Source of the DNA: Streptomyces sp. NBC_00154
Lineage (GTDB): Bacteria > Actinomycetota > Actinomycetes > Streptomycetales > Streptomycetaceae
NCBI RefSeq assembly: GCF_026342835.1
Contig: NZ_JAPEMI010000001.1
Location: 6,640,501-6,704,500, forward strand
DNA length: 64,000 nt
Direction of reading: 5' to 3'
Shown: positions 17,015 to 26,278 of the stretch, one piece after another
Layout: the number at the start of each line of letters is the position of its first letter
Numbering within the stretch: the first letter of the stretch is position 1
Program-made: the position numbers and the translations under genes
Notes under the pieces: generated by a model
Seen by the model: only the letters and a program-made list of their open reading frames with translations
What the model was told of the DNA's origin: nothing
The model's database searches: none

Positions 17015-17059
17015 TCAATCCCGTACTCCCGCCTCGCAGCACGAAAGCGCGTACTCCTC

Positions 17060-18577
17060 ATGAGCATCAAGAAGACCTCTCTGTACGGCGGCGCCACCGC
17101 TGCCGCCCTCGCCCTGACCCTCACTGCCTGCGGCGGGGGCTCCAACGGGGGCGGCGCCGCCGGAGGGGCGTACGACAAGAACGCCACGGTCAACATCGGT
17201 TCGCTCTACGAGCCGCAGAATCTCGACAACACCGCGGGCGGCGGCCAGGGCGTCACCGAGGCGCTCAACGGCAACGTGTACGAGGGGCTGTTCAAGCTCA
17301 CCGACGACGGCAAGGTCGAGAATCTGCTTGCCCAGGACTACAAGGTCAGCGGCGACGGAATCACGTACACCTTCACCCTGCGCGACGGTGTGAAGTTCCA
17401 CAGCGGCAAGAAGCTCACCAGCCAGGACGTCAAGTACAGCCTGGAGAAGGTGATAGCCAAGGACTCGCAGTCCGCCCGCAAGAGCAATCTCGAGGTCATC
17501 AAGTCCGTCGAGACACCGGACGCGCGCACGGTGAAGGTCCAGCTGTCGAAGAAGTCGATCTCCTTCGTCTACAACCTCTCCTACGTGTGGATCATCAACT
17601 CCGACGCGAAGAGCCTCAAGACGAGCGAGGACGGCACCGGCCCGTACCAGCTGAACAAGTGGACCCGCGGTTCCGCTCTCGGCCTCGACCGGTTCGCCGG
17701 GTACTGGGGTGACGCGGCCAGGAACAAGCAGGTCGTCTTCCACTACTACAAGGACGCGACCGCTCTCAACAACGCGCTCCTGACCAACGCCGTGGACGTC
17801 GTCACGGGCGAGCAGTCGCCCGACGCCCTCGACCAGTTCAAGAGCAACCAGAACTACAAGGTCAACGACGGCAACTCGACGACCAAGCTGCTGCTCGCCT
17901 TCAACGACAAGGCCAAGCCCTTCACGGACGTCAAGGTCCGCCAGGCCGTCTCCTCCGCCATCGACGACAAGAAGCTTCTGGAGTCGGTCTGGGGCGGCTA
18001 CGGCAAGCTCATCGGCTCCATGGTGCCGCCCACCGACCCGTGGTACGAGGACCTCACCAAGGTCAACGCCTACGACACCGCGCGAGCCAAGAAGCTGCTC
18101 GCCGATGCCGGATACCAGAACGGCTTCACCTTCACCCTCGACACCCCGAACTACGACCCGCACCCGACGGCGGCGACCTTCATCAAGTCGCAGCTCGCCA
18201 AGGTCGGCATCACCGTCAAGATCAACACCATCACGCCGGACGAGTGGTACACGAAGGTCTACAAGAACCACGACTTCACGGCCACGCTCCAGGAACACGT
18301 CAACGACCGCGACCTGGTCTGGTACGGCAACCCCGACTTCTACTGGGGCTACGACAACAAGCAGGTCACGAAGTGGGTCGAAGAGGCCGAGCAGGCGTCC
18401 GGCACGGCTGAGCAGACCGACCTGCTGAAGAAGGTCAACCGTCGGACCGCGGAGGACGCGGCCAGCGACTGGCTGTACCTGTACCCGCAGATCGTCGTGG
18501 CGAGCAGCAAGGTGTCCGGCTACCCGGTCAACGGCCTCAACTCGCAGTTCTTCGCGTACGACATCGAGAAGGGCTGA
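17060..18577 (+). CDS. ABC transporter substrate-binding lipoprotein (peptide/nickel type, SBP_bac_5)
   Basis: A 505-residue extracellular solute-binding protein. The signal peptide ends in a lipobox (ALTLTACGGG). Family-5 features are VTEALNGNVYEGLFKL, GDGITYTFTLRDGVKFHSGK and VRQAVSSAIDDKKLLESVWG. The length is normal for oligopeptide, dipeptide or nickel binding proteins. The stop overlaps the ATG of the first permease by one base (TGATGG). With the two permeases and two ATPases downstream it forms a complete five-gene importer. The substrate is not evident; DUF1684 linkage is the only unusual hint. Confidence 0.9.
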   Translation: MSIKKTSLYGGATAAALALTLTACGGGSNGGGAAGGAYDKNATVNIGSLYEPQNLDNTAGGGQGVTEALNGNVYEGLFKLTDDGKVENLLAQDYKVSGDGITYTFTLRDGVKFHSGKKLTSQDVKYSLEKVIAKDSQSARKSNLEVIKSVETPDARTVKVQLSKKSISFVYNLSYVWIINSDAKSLKTSEDGTGPYQLNKWTRGSALGLDRFAGYWGDAARNKQVVFHYYKDATALNNALLTNAVDVVTGEQSPDALDQFKSNQNYKVNDGNSTTKLLLAFNDKAKPFTDVKVRQAVSSAIDDKKLLESVWGGYGKLIGSMVPPTDPWYEDLTKVNAYDTARAKKLLADAGYQNGFTFTLDTPNYDPHPTAATFIKSQLAKVGITVKINTITPDEWYTKVYKNHDFTATLQEHVNDRDLVWYGNPDFYWGYDNKQVTKWVEEAEQASGTAEQTDLLKKVNRRTAEDAASDWLYLYPQIVVASSKVSGYPVNGLNSQFFAYDIEKG

Positions 18578-19542
18578 TGGCGCGGTATCTCCTGCGTCGC
18601 CTCGCCTTCCTGCTGGTGTCGCTGGCGCTCGCGAGCGTGGTCCTGTTCGTGCTGCTGCGGATGCTGCCGGGCGACCCCGCGAACGCGCTCACCTCGGTGG
18701 GCGCCAGCCCCGAGCAGATCGCGGCGGCGCGGCACTCCATCGGCTCCGACAAGCCGCTGCCCGAGCAGTTCGTCCACTGGATCGGGCAGCTGGCCGGCGG
18801 TGACCTCGGTACGTCGTTCGTCAGCTCGCTGCCGGTCGCGCCCGAGGTCGGCTCGCGGCTGAACGTCACGATCCCGCTCACGCTCACGGCGTTCGTCCTG
18901 GCGGTCCTCATCGCCGTCCCGGTCGGCTTCGTCGCCGCGCACCGGCGCAGGACCTGGTACGGGGCGCTGCTCAGCGGAGTCTCCCAACTGGGCATCGCCG
19001 TGCCCGTGTTCTGGCTCGGGATGATCCTGATAGCCGTCTTCGCGCTGAACGCCGGCTGGCTTCCCGCAGGCGGCTTCCCGCCGGACGGCTGGTCGCAGCC
19101 GGCCGAGGCGGTCCGCTCGCTCGCCCTGCCCGTCATCACCATCGCGCTCGTGATGAGCGCCTCACTGATCCGCTACGTCAGGTCGGCCACGCTCGACGTA
19201 CTGGACAGCGACTATCTGCGCACCGCGCGCGCCCTGGGCTCGTCGTTCGGGCGGGCCATGTGGCGGCACGGGCTGCGCAACGCATCGGTGCCGGTGATCT
19301 CGATCCTCGGCATCGAGCTGGCGTCCACACTGCTCGGTGCTGTGGTCGTGGAGTCCGTGTACGCGCTACCCGGCCTCGGCTCGCTGCTCGCGACCGGCAT
19401 CGCGCAGCACGACTATCCGGTGATCCAGGGCGTGCTGTTCGTCTCCACGCTCGCGGTGCTGGTCATCGGCTTCGCCGCCGACTTCGTACAGCGGATCATC
19501 GATCCCCGGCTCCGCGGCAGGCTCTCCGGAGGTGTCCGATGA
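18577..19542 (+). CDS. ABC transporter permease (DppB/OppB type)
   Basis: A 321-residue permease starting MARYLLRRLAFLLVSLALAS, the standard DppB/NikB beginning, with LRMLPGDPANAL shortly after. The cytoplasmic EAA loop reads DYLRTARALGSSFGRAMWRH. Six hydrophobic segments are visible. It overlaps the next permease by 4 bases (ATGA), giving tight translational coupling. Confidence 0.9.
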   Translation: MARYLLRRLAFLLVSLALASVVLFVLLRMLPGDPANALTSVGASPEQIAAARHSIGSDKPLPEQFVHWIGQLAGGDLGTSFVSSLPVAPEVGSRLNVTIPLTLTAFVLAVLIAVPVGFVAAHRRRTWYGALLSGVSQLGIAVPVFWLGMILIAVFALNAGWLPAGGFPPDGWSQPAEAVRSLALPVITIALVMSASLIRYVRSATLDVLDSDYLRTARALGSSFGRAMWRHGLRNASVPVISILGIELASTLLGAVVVESVYALPGLGSLLATGIAQHDYPVIQGVLFVSTLAVLVIGFAADFVQRIIDPRLRGRLSGGVR

Positions 19543-20366
19543 AGCAGTCGACGAAGCGCTCGTACACGCTGACCTCCGGATGCGTGCTGGCCGGCCTGAT
19601 CGCGCTGCTTGCGCTGATCTCGCTCCTCTGGGCCCCGTACGCCGCCGACGACACGTCCGGCGGCCGGCTCACGGGCCCCGGTGCGGGCCATCTGCTGGGC
19701 ACCGACAAGCTCGGCCGTGATCTGTTCACCCAACTGATGACCGGCTCCCGGGTCGCCTTCGAAGCGGGCCTGGGTTCGGTCCTCATCGCGGCCGCCGTCG
19801 GCGTCACGCTGGGCGTGCTGGCCGCGTTCGCCCAAGGCTGGCTCGACGACACGCTCTCCGCGTTCCTCGACATCCTGATCGCCTTCCCGACGCTGCTGCT
19901 TGCGATGCTCATCGTCGCCGCGCACTCGGCCACACTGGGGTCCGCCGTGCTGGCGATCGGCCTCGCGCAGAGCGCGGTCGTGGGACGGCTTGTGCGGGTC
20001 CTGGTCAAGCGGGTCCTGGCACAGGACTACATCACGGCCGCGCGCACGTCCGGCACGTCGTGGCCGCGGATCGTGGCCGGGCATGTGCTGCCCAACATCT
20101 GGCCGACGCTCGTGGTGAACCTGGCCCTTCAGTTCGGACTCGCGGTGCTGGCCGAGGCCGGCCTGTCCTACCTGGGCCTGGGGGCGCCGCCGCCCAACGC
20201 CTCGTGGGGCCGCATGCTCCAGGAGGCTCAGGCCACCTTCACCACGGCCCCGGCCGGCGCACTGGCCCCCGGCATCCTGCTCGTCCTGCTCGTCATCGGT
20301 GTGAACCTCATCGCCGACGGACTGCGCGACACCCTCGACCCGGCGGCCCGACGGAGGAGCGCATGA
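19539..20366 (+). CDS. ABC transporter permease (DppC/OppC type)
   Basis: A 275-residue permease with the DppC/NikC features [20 protein letters not shown], the EAA loop [20 protein letters not shown] and the closing [14 protein letters not shown]. The ATG at 19539 overlaps the upstream stop; an open frame continues further 5' in another gene and is not used. The stop overlaps the first ATPase start by 4 bases. Confidence 0.9.
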   Translation: MKQSTKRSYTLTSGCVLAGLIALLALISLLWAPYAADDTSGGRLTGPGAGHLLGTDKLGRDLFTQLMTGSRVAFEAGLGSVLIAAAVGVTLGVLAAFAQGWLDDTLSAFLDILIAFPTLLLAMLIVAAHSATLGSAVLAIGLAQSAVVGRLVRVLVKRVLAQDYITAARTSGTSWPRIVAGHVLPNIWPTLVVNLALQFGLAVLAEAGLSYLGLGAPPPNASWGRMLQEAQATFTTAPAGALAPGILLVLLVIGVNLIADGLRDTLDPAARRRSA

Positions 20367-21160
20367 ACATCCTCGACGTACGCGACCTCGCGATCCGTAC
20401 GGCCGACGGGCGCATCCTTGTCGACGGCCTCTCGCTGACCATTGCCCCCGGCGAACGACTCGGCCTCATCGGTGAGTCGGGCTCCGGGAAATCACTGACC
20501 ACTCTCGCCGTGCTCGGCCTGCTACCCGACGGTATGACGGCCACCGGCAGCGCCGAACTCGCCGGCACCCAGATCGTGGGCGCGAGCGAGAAGCAGCTCA
20601 CGGGTGTCCGCGGCCGGGACGCCGCCATCGTCTTCCAGGAGCCGCTCACCGCACTCGACCCCCTGATGCGCGTCGGCAGGCAGATCGCCGAACCGCTGGG
20701 CAGAAGGCGAGGGCTGAGGGGCGCCGGGCTGAAGCGGGCCGTCGTGGAAGCCCTCGAGCAAGTGCGACTGCCCGAGCCCGACCGTATCGCCCGCGCCTTC
20801 CCGCACGAGATCTCCGGCGGACAGCGGCAGCGCGTCGCACTCGCCATGGCGCTGGCATGCGACCCGAAGCTGCTCATCGCGGACGAGCCGACCACCGCGC
20901 TCGACGTCACCGTGCAGTCCGACATGCTCGACCTGCTCGACACCCTCGTACGGGAACGGGACATGGCCGTCCTCTTCGTCAGTCACGACCTCGCGGTCGT
21001 CTCGAAGGTCACCGATCGTGTTCTGGTGATGAAGGACGGCCGGGCCGTGGAGCAGGGCGATGTTCGCGAGATCGTGCGGGCCCCGCGCGAGGAGTACACC
21101 AAGGCGCTGGTGGCAAGCGCGCGGCAGCTGGAATCGGCTCTTGACCTGAGGAGCGCATGA
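20363..21160 (+). CDS. ABC transporter ATP-binding protein (DppD-like)
   Basis: A 265-residue ATPase with Walker [10 protein letters not shown]-loop [10 protein letters not shown], signature [12 protein letters not shown], Walker [13 protein letters not shown] and switch histidine FVSHDL. It is shorter than typical DppD because it lacks the C-terminal oligopeptide/dipeptide (oligo_HPY) extension. It overlaps the neighbouring genes by 4 bases on each side. Confidence 0.9.
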   Translation: MNILDVRDLAIRTADGRILVDGLSLTIAPGERLGLIGESGSGKSLTTLAVLGLLPDGMTATGSAELAGTQIVGASEKQLTGVRGRDAAIVFQEPLTALDPLMRVGRQIAEPLGRRRGLRGAGLKRAVVEALEQVRLPEPDRIARAFPHEISGGQRQRVALAMALACDPKLLIADEPTTALDVTVQSDMLDLLDTLVRERDMAVLFVSHDLAVVSKVTDRVLVMKDGRAVEQGDVREIVRAPREEYTKALVASARQLESALDLRSA

Positions 21161-21924
21161 TGACGCCCGTACTGGAGCTGAACGCGACCTCCTTCGCCTA
21201 CCGGGGACACACCGCGCCCGTCGTCGAGGACGTCTCCTTCGCCGTCGAGGCCGGGCACAGCCTCGCCCTCGTCGGCGAATCCGGCGCGGGCAAGACGACT
21301 CTGCTGCGGCTGCTGCTCGGGCTCGCCCGGGCCACCTCCGGCACCGTCCGGTTCGACGGCGACGAGCTGAAGCCACGCGACCGCGAGCAGATGCGGCGTT
21401 TCAGGCGCAGCGTGCAGTGTGTCTTCCAGGACCCGTACTCGTCGCTGGACCCGCGTCGGCGTGTCGGCAGCATCGTGTCCGAACCACTGCGTTCCCTCGG
21501 CATCGACAGTCGGAGCACGGCCGGGCCCAAGGTGGCCGACGCCCTGGAGCGGGTCGGTCTCCCGGCCGACGCCGCAGAGCGCTATCCGCACGAGTTCTCC
21601 GGCGGCCAGCGCCAGCGCATCGCGATCGCCCGGGCGACCGTGTGCGACCCCCGGGTGCTGCTCGCCGACGAGCCCGTCAGCGCACTCGATGTCACCACCC
21701 GGGTCAAAGTCGTCGACCTGCTCAACGAGTTGAAGCAGAAGCAGGGTCTGACCCTCGTCATGGTCTCCCACGACCTGTCGGTAGTGGCCTCGCTGTGCGA
21801 ACGCACCGCCGTCCTGGAGCGCGGTCACATCGTCGAACAGGGCGAGACCGGACAGGTGCTGGGCGGCCCCGCGCACCCGTACACACGTCGCCTCGTCGAA
21901 AGTGTGCCGCGGCTGCCGGCGTGA
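21157..21924 (+). CDS. ABC transporter ATP-binding protein (DppF-like)
   Basis: A 255-residue ATPase with Walker [10 protein letters not shown]-loop [15 protein letters not shown], signature [12 protein letters not shown], Walker [13 protein letters not shown] and switch MVSHDL. The start is ATGATG at 21157; either ATG is possible. It is the last gene of the importer operon and is followed by a strong bidirectional hairpin. Confidence 0.9.
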   Translation: MMTPVLELNATSFAYRGHTAPVVEDVSFAVEAGHSLALVGESGAGKTTLLRLLLGLARATSGTVRFDGDELKPRDREQMRRFRRSVQCVFQDPYSSLDPRRRVGSIVSEPLRSLGIDSRSTAGPKVADALERVGLPADAAERYPHEFSGGQRQRIAIARATVCDPRVLLADEPVSALDVTTRVKVVDLLNELKQKQGLTLVMVSHDLSVVASLCERTAVLERGHIVEQGETGQVLGGPAHPYTRRLVESVPRLPA

Positions 21925-21964
21925 CCGGTGGGCCCGATCCCGAGGCCTCTCCGTCCCGACCTGA

Positions 21965-22000
21965 TCCGTTCGGCGCCGGAGGCATCCGGCGCCGAACGGA
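21965..22000. terminator. Strong bidirectional terminator hairpin
   Basis: Perfect 16-base arms (TCCGTTCGGCGCCGGA and its complement) around a GGCA loop, between the convergent ABC operon and the response-regulator gene. No U-tract on either strand. Confidence 0.75.
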
Positions 22001-22002
22001 GC

Positions 22003-22701
22003 TCAGCTCGCCCTCGCCCACGCGTAACGGTGCTCGGGCCGGCCGGTGTCGCCGTATTTGAGACTGAGGCTGATGCGGCCCGCGCTCTCCAGATACTTGA
22101 GGTAACGCTGGGCGGTGGAGCGGCTCAACCCGGCCCGGACGGCGACCTCGTGTGCGGACAGCGGTTCGTCCGCCGCGGAAAGGACGTGGCGGATGACCTC
22201 GGCGGTCGGCGCGGAGTGCCCCTTGGGCAGACCGGCTGCGGGAACGGCCTCCGGGGTGCGGAGAGCTCCGAAGATCTGGTCGACCTGCTCCTGGCCGGCC
22301 TCGCCGCGGCCGCTGCCCACGCCTTCGAGAGTGCGGCGCAAAGCCGCGTAGCTCTCCAGCTTGGACCGCAGACCGCCGAAACTGAACGGCTTCACCAGGT
22401 ACTGCAGGGCGCCGTAGCGCATGGCGGTCTGCACGGTCGTGACATCGCGAGCGGCCGTCACCATGATCACGTCCGCCGTGTGGCCGAGCTGGCGCAGTCG
22501 CCGTACCAGTGTCAGCCCCGTCTCGTCCGGAAGATAGTGATCGAGAAGCACGAGGTCGACATGGTTGCGTTCCAGGACGGACAGTGCCTGCGCGGCGGTG
22601 TGTGCGCGAGCGACGACGCGGAAGCCGGGCACCTTGGCCACGTACGCCGCGTTGATCTCGGCCACCCGGAAGTCGTCGTCCACCACGAGGACGTCGATCA
22701 T
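22003..22701 (-). CDS. Response regulator of the CitB/DcuR family
   Basis: A 232-residue response regulator. The receiver starts MIDVLVVDDDFRVAEINAAY. The phospho-acceptor is the Asp in LVLLDHYLPDETG, with VTAARD (Thr switch) and YLVKPF (Lys) behind it. A linker leads to a C-terminal winged helix (PLSAHEVAVRAGLSRSTAQR). This is the CitB/DpiA/DcuR layout. It overlaps the sensor-kinase gene by 4 bases. Partners in this family respond to citrate or C4-dicarboxylates, so a carboxylate-responsive target is likely; the divergent ABC operon is the obvious one. Confidence 0.85.
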   Translation of the reverse strand: MIDVLVVDDDFRVAEINAAYVAKVPGFRVVARAHTAAQALSVLERNHVDLVLLDHYLPDETGLTLVRRLRQLGHTADVIMVTAARDVTTVQTAMRYGALQYLVKPFSFGGLRSKLESYAALRRTLEGVGSGRGEAGQEQVDQIFGALRTPEAVPAAGLPKGHSAPTAEVIRHVLSAADEPLSAHEVAVRAGLSRSTAQRYLKYLESAGRISLSLKYGDTGRPEHRYAWARAS

Positions 22702-24296
22702 TGCACCCCTCCCACTTCGGTCAGCTGCCGGACGGTGAGCGTCTCGGGCAGTACGACGGTGAAGACCGCGCCACCACCGGCCCTGGCACCGACGCGGGCC
22801 ACCCCGCCGTAACGCTCCGCGAGACGGCGTACCAGCGCCAGACCGAGCCCACGGCCCCGATGTGCGGGGGACTGCTTGGTGGACCAGCCCTCGGTGAAAA
22901 TCTGTTCGCGCAGATCGGGAGCCACGCCCGGACCGTTGTCGCTGACCCGCAGGACCGTAGCGGTGCCCTCCGCACGGAGCTCGACTTCGATGAGGGAAGC
23001 GACGTCCAGTGCGTTGTCGATGAGGTTGCCCAGGACGGTCACCAGATCGCGCGGGTCCACCACCACGTCGGGGAGCATGGTGTTCGGGGAGATGTGCAAG
23101 GAGGCGCCTCGCTCCGCCGCAATGGCCGACTTGCCGACCAACAGCGCGGACAGCAGAGGGTCGTTGACGCGTTCCGCGACCTGCTCCGCCGAGGCCCGGC
23201 GACCGTTGGCCACCTCTGCCACGAACTCCACCGCCGCTTCGTGCCTCCCGAGTTCCAGGAGTCCGAGCAGGGTGTGGAGCCGGTTGGCGTGCTCGTGGTC
23301 CTGGGCGCGGAGTGCGTCGAGAAGGCCGTGCGTGGAGTCCAGTTCGCGGCCGAGCAGCTCCAGTTCGGTGCGATCGCGCAGGGTGACCACAGCACCGCCG
23401 TCACCGGTCGGCATGCGGTTGGCGATCAGCACGCGTCCCCTGCAGACGGTGAGCAGGTCCACGCCGTCGACCTGCCCTGTCAGGACCTCTGCCGCACGGC
23501 CCGGCGGCAGCACCTCGCTCAGAACACGGCCGACGGCGTCCGGCGTGAGCTCCAGCAGGCGCTGCGCCTCGTCGTTCAGCAGCCGGATCCGCCCCCGGGC
23601 GTCGAGGGCGAGAACTGCTTCGCGAATGCTGTGCAGCATGGCCTCGCGCTCGTCCAGCAGCGCGGAGATGTCGGCGAAGGCAAGGCCATGGGTGCTGCGC
23701 TGCAGACGTCGCGAGACGGCCAGGGCGGCGAGGACACCCGCGGCGAGAGCAGCCCCCGCGTAGAGCAGAAGTCCCGGAATGGTACCGAGCAGCCGCTCGC
23801 GGACGCTGTCGTAGGCGATGCCCACCGAGACGGCGCCGACGATCGTCCCGTGCGCGTCGCGGAGGGGGACCTTCGCGCGTGCCGAGCGGCCCAGGGTTCC
23901 GTCGTCGATCTGCATGATCTCCCGGCCGGCCAGGGCCGTGCTGGGATCGGTGGAGACGTGTCTGCCGATCTGTGGGGTGTCGGTGTGCGACCAGCGGACG
24001 CCGCGGGTGTCCATGACCACGATGTAGAGCGCCCCGGTGGCCCGGCGGATCCGCTCCGCCTCGGCCTGTACCGGGCCGCCGGGGCTGGGCTCGGTGCTCG
24101 TCAGGTTGTGAACCAGACCGGGTTCGGCGGCGGTCGTCTGGGCGATGGACAGAGCCTGGCGCATCGCCTGGTCGTCGAGCTGGTGGCTGAGCGGGGCAAG
24201 GAAGAGCCCGGTGACGAGCATGACCACCCCGGTCGTGATGGCGACCTGTGTGAGCAGGACCTGGGCGAAGACACGGCGGGGCCAGTGAATCCGCAT
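22698..24296 (-). CDS. CitA/DcuS-type sensor histidine kinase
   Basis: A 532-residue membrane kinase. The ATG at 24296 follows AGAGGACGAG. A first transmembrane helix (about residues 10-35), a periplasmic sensor domain of about 130 residues, a second helix (LLYAGAALAAGVLAALAVS), and a PAS domain (MLHSIREAVLALDARGRIRL) lead to the kinase. The phosphorylated His is in QDHEHANRLHTLLGLLELG, the CitA/DcuS-type motif. N-box LGNLIDNALDVA, G1 DNGPGV and G2 GRGLGLALV are intact. This family binds citrate or C4-dicarboxylates outside the membrane. Confidence 0.9.
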   Translation of the reverse strand: MRIHWPRRVFAQVLLTQVAITTGVVMLVTGLFLAPLSHQLDDQAMRQALSIAQTTAAEPGLVHNLTSTEPSPGGPVQAEAERIRRATGALYIVVMDTRGVRWSHTDTPQIGRHVSTDPSTALAGREIMQIDDGTLGRSARAKVPLRDAHGTIVGAVSVGIAYDSVRERLLGTIPGLLLYAGAALAAGVLAALAVSRRLQRSTHGLAFADISALLDEREAMLHSIREAVLALDARGRIRLLNDEAQRLLELTPDAVGRVLSEVLPPGRAAEVLTGQVDGVDLLTVCRGRVLIANRMPTGDGGAVVTLRDRTELELLGRELDSTHGLLDALRAQDHEHANRLHTLLGLLELGRHEAAVEFVAEVANGRRASAEQVAERVNDPLLSALLVGKSAIAAERGASLHISPNTMLPDVVVDPRDLVTVLGNLIDNALDVASLIEVELRAEGTATVLRVSDNGPGVAPDLREQIFTEGWSTKQSPAHRGRGLGLALVRRLAERYGGVARVGARAGGGAVFTVVLPETLTVRQLTEVGGVQ

Positions 24297-24421
24297 GTGC
24301 TCGTCCTCTGCCTTCCGCCCGCCTGGGAATCTGCTGATCCGCTTTGCTCTGTGTGAACGCAACGTAAACGTCGCCGCCGTCGCTGACCAGCCCTCGTAGC
24401 ACTTTCGTTCTTCAGACGTGA

Positions 24422-24506
24422 GCAGAACGAGCAGAACCGCAGGTTATGGGCAGAAGCAGGAGTTGTGAGCGCAAGGGTGCCGTCGTGCCCGGGCCGCCTC
24501 TAGCGT
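24422..24506 (+). promoter_or_regulatory. Candidate response-regulator sites and leaderless promoter
   Basis: GCAGAA occurs as direct repeats at 24422, 24431 and 24450 (spacings of 9 and 19 bases, close to one and two helical turns). A TAGCGT -10 hexamer at 24501-24506 ends 8 bases before the ATG at 24515, so the ATPase mRNA is probably leaderless. There is no recognisable -35, as expected for an activator-dependent promoter. It lies between the divergent kinase and ABC operons. Confidence 0.4.
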
Positions 24507-24514
24507 CCCGCCCC

Positions 24515-25330
24515 ATGAACAGCGAAACCAGCCCCGCCATCGAGCTGCGGGGGGCGAGCAAAGCGTTCCGGACTCCGTCGGGGGCGCTCCACACCGCCGT
24601 ACGAGATCTGGACCTCACGATCGGGCGCGGTGAGTTCGTTGCCGTGGTGGGACCTACCGGATGCGGCAAATCGACAACGCTGACGCTGGTCAGCGGCCTG
24701 GAGGAGCCCACCGAGGGGGAGGTGCTGGTCGCCGGTGAGCCGGTGAGCGGCATCGGCGACAAGGTCGGCTTCGTCTTCCAGCAGGATGCGGTCTTCCCCT
24801 GGCGCACCGTGCTGTCCAACGTGATGGCAGGCCCCCGCTTCCGGGGCGTGCCGAAGCCCGAGGCGAAGGAACGTGCCCGGGAATGGCTTGCCCGGGTCGG
24901 CCTGTCCTCCTTCGAGGACCGCTATCCGCACCAGCTGTCCGGCGGCCAGCGCAAGCGAGTCGCACTCGCGGCCACGTTCGTCAACGATCCCGAGATCCTG
25001 CTCATGGACGAACCCTTCTCCGCACTTGATGTGCAGACCCGGGCCCTGATGTCCGACGAACTGCTGGAGTTGTGGGCCGGGACCGGCGCCTCCGTCGTCT
25101 TCGTCACCCATGACCTGGAGGAGTCCATCGCACTGGCCGACAAGGTCGTGGTCATGACCGCGGGACCGGCCACCGTCAAGGAGGTCTTCGAGATCGATCT
25201 GCCCCGCCCGCGCAAGGTCGAACAGGTGCGTCTGGAGCCCAGGTTCCTGGAGATCTACCGGGAGATCTGGTCCTCGCTCGGCGAAGAGGTCCGCATCACC
25301 CGCGAGAGGGGTGCCCTCGATGTCGCCTGA
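24515..25330 (+). CDS. ABC transporter ATP-binding protein (nitrate/sulfonate/taurine type)
   Basis: A 271-residue ATPase of the SsuB/TauB/NrtD class: Walker A GPTGCGKS, Q-loop VFQQDAVFPWRTVLSNV (the PW after Q-loop is typical of this class), signature LSGGQRKRVALA, Walker B ILLMDEPFSALD, switch FVTHDLEE. The ATG at 24515 has no Shine-Dalgarno and lies just after a -10 hexamer, suggesting leaderless translation. It is first of a three-gene importer operon and overlaps the permease gene by 11 bases. Confidence 0.9.
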   Translation: MNSETSPAIELRGASKAFRTPSGALHTAVRDLDLTIGRGEFVAVVGPTGCGKSTTLTLVSGLEEPTEGEVLVAGEPVSGIGDKVGFVFQQDAVFPWRTVLSNVMAGPRFRGVPKPEAKERAREWLARVGLSSFEDRYPHQLSGGQRKRVALAATFVNDPEILLMDEPFSALDVQTRALMSDELLELWAGTGASVVFVTHDLEESIALADKVVVMTAGPATVKEVFEIDLPRPRKVEQVRLEPRFLEIYREIWSSLGEEVRITRERGALDVA

Positions 25331-26183
25331 TTCCATCACCGCGAGCGCCGCCGTCACCAAGACCGAGCGGACCCAGGCCAGAGCGCGAGCCACCCGCAAC
25401 CGCAAGTTCCTGGTGCTCGGAAGCCGGATCGTACTTCTCCTCGCGGTCATCGGGCTGTGGGAGTGGCTGGCCCGGACCGCGGTCATCGATCCGTTCAACT
25501 TCTCCATGCCGTCGAAGATCTGGGAGCAGATCCGCACCTGGGTCGTCGACGGCACCGCACAGGGCTCCCTGTGGGAGCAGATCTGGTACACGCTCTACGA
25601 AGCACTGCTCGGCTGGGTCATCGGTGTGATCGCCGGCGTGCTGCTCGGTATCGCGCTGGGCCGGATCCGCTTCGCCGCCGACGTTCTCGGCCCGTACATC
25701 AAGGTGCTCAACGCCCTGCCGCGCATCGTGCTCGCGCCGATCTTCCTGATCTGGTTCGGCCTCGGCCCCGCCTCGAAGGTGGCCTCAGCGGTCGTCCTCG
25801 TCTTCTTCCCCGTCTTCTTCAACGCGTTCCAGGGCGCCAGGGAGGTGGACCGCAACCTCGTCGCCAATTCCCGCATTCTGGGCGCCAGCAACCGCCAGGT
25901 CACCTTCCAGGTGGTCATCCCCTCGGCCACGTCATGGATCTTCACCAGCCTGCATGTGAGCTTCGGCTTCGCGCTCATCGGCGCGATCGTCGGTGAGTAC
26001 ATCGGTGCCACCAAGGGGCTCGGACTGCTGGTCGCCGCTTCCCAGGGCACCTTCAACGCCGCCGGCGTCTACGCCGCGATGGTGATCCTCGCGGTCGTCG
26101 CACTGCTTGCCGAAGGCCTGTTGACCTTCCTCGAGAAGCGGCTCTTCCGCTGGAAGCCGGCTGACGCCGACTCCGCGCGCTGA
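25320..26183 (+). CDS. ABC transporter permease (nitrate/sulfonate/taurine type)
   Basis: A 287-residue permease with six hydrophobic helices and the loop NSRILGASNRQVTFQVVIPS, the EAA motif of the SsuC/TauC family. I use the ATG at 25320, 9 bases after GAGAGGGG; a GTG at 25311 is in frame but too close to that site. It overlaps the ATPase stop and is followed by a GC hairpin before the binding-protein gene. Confidence 0.9.
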   Translation: MSPDSITASAAVTKTERTQARARATRNRKFLVLGSRIVLLLAVIGLWEWLARTAVIDPFNFSMPSKIWEQIRTWVVDGTAQGSLWEQIWYTLYEALLGWVIGVIAGVLLGIALGRIRFAADVLGPYIKVLNALPRIVLAPIFLIWFGLGPASKVASAVVLVFFPVFFNAFQGAREVDRNLVANSRILGASNRQVTFQVVIPSATSWIFTSLHVSFGFALIGAIVGEYIGATKGLGLLVAASQGTFNAAGVYAAMVILAVVALLAEGLLTFLEKRLFRWKPADADSAR

Positions 26184-26199
26184 CGTCTGTTCCACACAC

Positions 26200-26226
26200 C
26201 GGCGCCGACTCCGCACGCCGGCGCCG
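26200..26226 (+). other. Intercistronic hairpin between permease and binding protein genes
   Basis: CGGCGCCG repeated with an 11-base loop. It is too close to the next gene for a full terminator. Hairpins in this position often protect upstream mRNA or let the binding protein be made in excess. Confidence 0.35.
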
Positions 26227-26278
26227 CCCGCCATTCGAATATCCGATCGTTTCTTCTCTTCACGAGGACGTGAACCAG

